A stretch of 6,803 nt of DNA from an uncultured Clostridia bacterium (lineage in GTDB: Bacteria > Bacillota_A > Clostridia > Oscillospirales > Oscillospiraceae): positions 1-6,803 of the forward strand of contig CAMZJG010000054.1 of NCBI GenBank assembly GCA_947307505.1, written 5' to 3'. Position numbers and translations under genes: made by a program. This document shows, one piece after another, positions 6,083 through 6,803 of the stretch. Every line of letters begins with the position of its first letter. Position 1 is the first letter of the stretch. Below the pieces are notes generated by a model, which saw nothing but the letters and a program-made list of their open reading frames with translations, searched no databases and had not been told where the DNA came from.

Positions 6083-6803
6083 AGACGCTGCTTCTGACTT
6101 CCGCGGAGGCGGAGAAGGCCGCGTCCATCCTGCGCTCCGGCGGTCTGGTGGCCCTGCCCACGGAGACCGTATACGGCCTGGGGGCGAGCGCCCTGGAGGA
6201 AGAGGCGGTCAAACGGATCTTTGAAGTCAAGGGCAGGCCGCAGGATAACCCCCTGATCATCCATGTGGCCGGGCCGGAGGCTTTGGGAAAATGGTGCGAA
6301 GCGGTGCCGGAAAGCGCCTATACCCTGGCGGAACGTTTCTGGCCCGGCCCCCTGACCCTGGTGCTCCCATGCCGGAAGACAGGTCAGCCCCATATCCCGG
6401 ACCGGGTGACTGCGGGGCTGGATACCGTGGCGGTACGCTGCCCGGATCATCCGGCTACCCTGGAGGTGATCCGGCTGGCGGGGGTCCCCATCGCCGCGCC
6501 TTCCGCGAACCTCTCTGGCAAACCCAGCACCACCACCGCGCTCCATTGCCTCCATGATCTGGAGGGAAAGGTGGAGGCGATCCTGGACGGGGGCCCCTGT
6601 CGGGTGGGTCTGGAATCCACCATCCTGGATCTGACAGTCACGCCGCCCCGCGTCCTGCGTCCCGGGGGGATCACCCTGGAGCAACTGCGGGAAAGCCTGG
6701 GTGAAGTGGAACTGGACCGGGGGCTGGTCATGCCGGGGGAGACCCCAAAGGCCCCGGGAATGAAATATCGCCACTATGCGCCTTCCGCAGAGCTGACCCT
6801 GGT
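6079..6803 (+). CDS. tsaC: L-threonylcarbamoyladenylate synthase, Sua5/YwlC type (3' end outside window)
   Basis: Makes threonylcarbamoyl-AMP from threonine, bicarbonate and ATP, the first step of t6A synthesis and the substrate for the TsaB-TsaD-TsaE machine encoded at the front of this operon. 241 complete codons are visible and the frame stays open to the edge. Motifs of the YrdC fold: PTETVYGLG (27-35), KGRPQDNPL (51-59), FWPGPLTLVLP (87-97), VAVRCPDHP (117-125), APSANLSGKPSTT (140-152), ESTILDL (179-185) and LRPGGI (193-198). The stretch APGMKYRHYAP (225-235) is the linker motif of long Sua5-type enzymes, so a C-terminal Sua5 domain should follow; this is not the short E. coli TsaC form. 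GGGGAG (6066-6071) lies seven bases before the ATG, which overlaps the prfA stop by four bases (ATGA). Confidence 0.95.
   Translation, partial: MKTLLLTSAEAEKAASILRSGGLVALPTETVYGLGASALEEEAVKRIFEVKGRPQDNPLIIHVAGPEALGKWCEAVPESAYTLAERFWPGPLTLVLPCRKTGQPHIPDRVTAGLDTVAVRCPDHPATLEVIRLAGVPIAAPSANLSGKPSTTTALHCLHDLEGKVEAILDGGPCRVGLESTILDLTVTPPRVLRPGGITLEQLRESLGEVELDRGLVMPGETPKAPGMKYRHYAPSAELTL

Overview
The window looks like a chromosomal housekeeping region from a fairly GC-rich low-GC-type relative, most likely a member of the Firmicutes (Clostridia). The grounds are strong Shine-Dalgarno sequences, sigma-A-type promoters with 17-base spacers, and the gene set itself: it mixes neighbours of the Bacillus ydiB-ydiC...ydiF cluster with those of the prfA...ywlC...upp region. 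The species cannot be named from the sequence alone.

Layout. On the minus strand at the left edge is the N-terminal part of an FtsW/RodA/SpoVE cell-wall polymerase (1-281, cut by the window), with its own promoter. Next, also on the minus strand, is a self-contained unit: promoter, a 249-residue LEM-3-like GIY-YIG protein (417-1166) and a strong intrinsic terminator (361-399). A 185-base AT-rich gap (1167-1351) carries two divergent promoters. From there a tightly packed plus-strand operon runs off the right edge: tsaE, tsaB, upp, an ABC-F ATPase gene, prfA and tsaC/sua5 (partial at its 3' end). Junctions range from overlaps of 7 and 4 bases to gaps of 6 to 13 bases, with no terminator between genes.

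How the genes fit together. TsaC/Sua5 makes threonylcarbamoyl-AMP from threonine, bicarbonate and ATP. TsaB and TsaE act with TsaD (not in the window) to transfer that group to A37 of ANN-decoding tRNAs. RF1 (prfA) terminates translation at UAA/UAG, and the ABC-F protein probably acts on the ribosome. The operon is therefore largely a translation-fidelity module, with the pyrimidine-salvage gene upp inserted in it.

I see no CRISPR array, tRNA, rRNA, insertion sequence, prophage or obvious defence island. The items most worth a second look are the GIY-YIG protein, which appears to lack the usual family arginine, a perfect 26-base palindrome inside the ABC-F gene, the ABC-F start (TTG, no Shine-Dalgarno, in frame with the upp stop six bases upstream), and the absence of tsaD/rimI and prmC from places where they are often found. 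None of these amounts to a clear new system.
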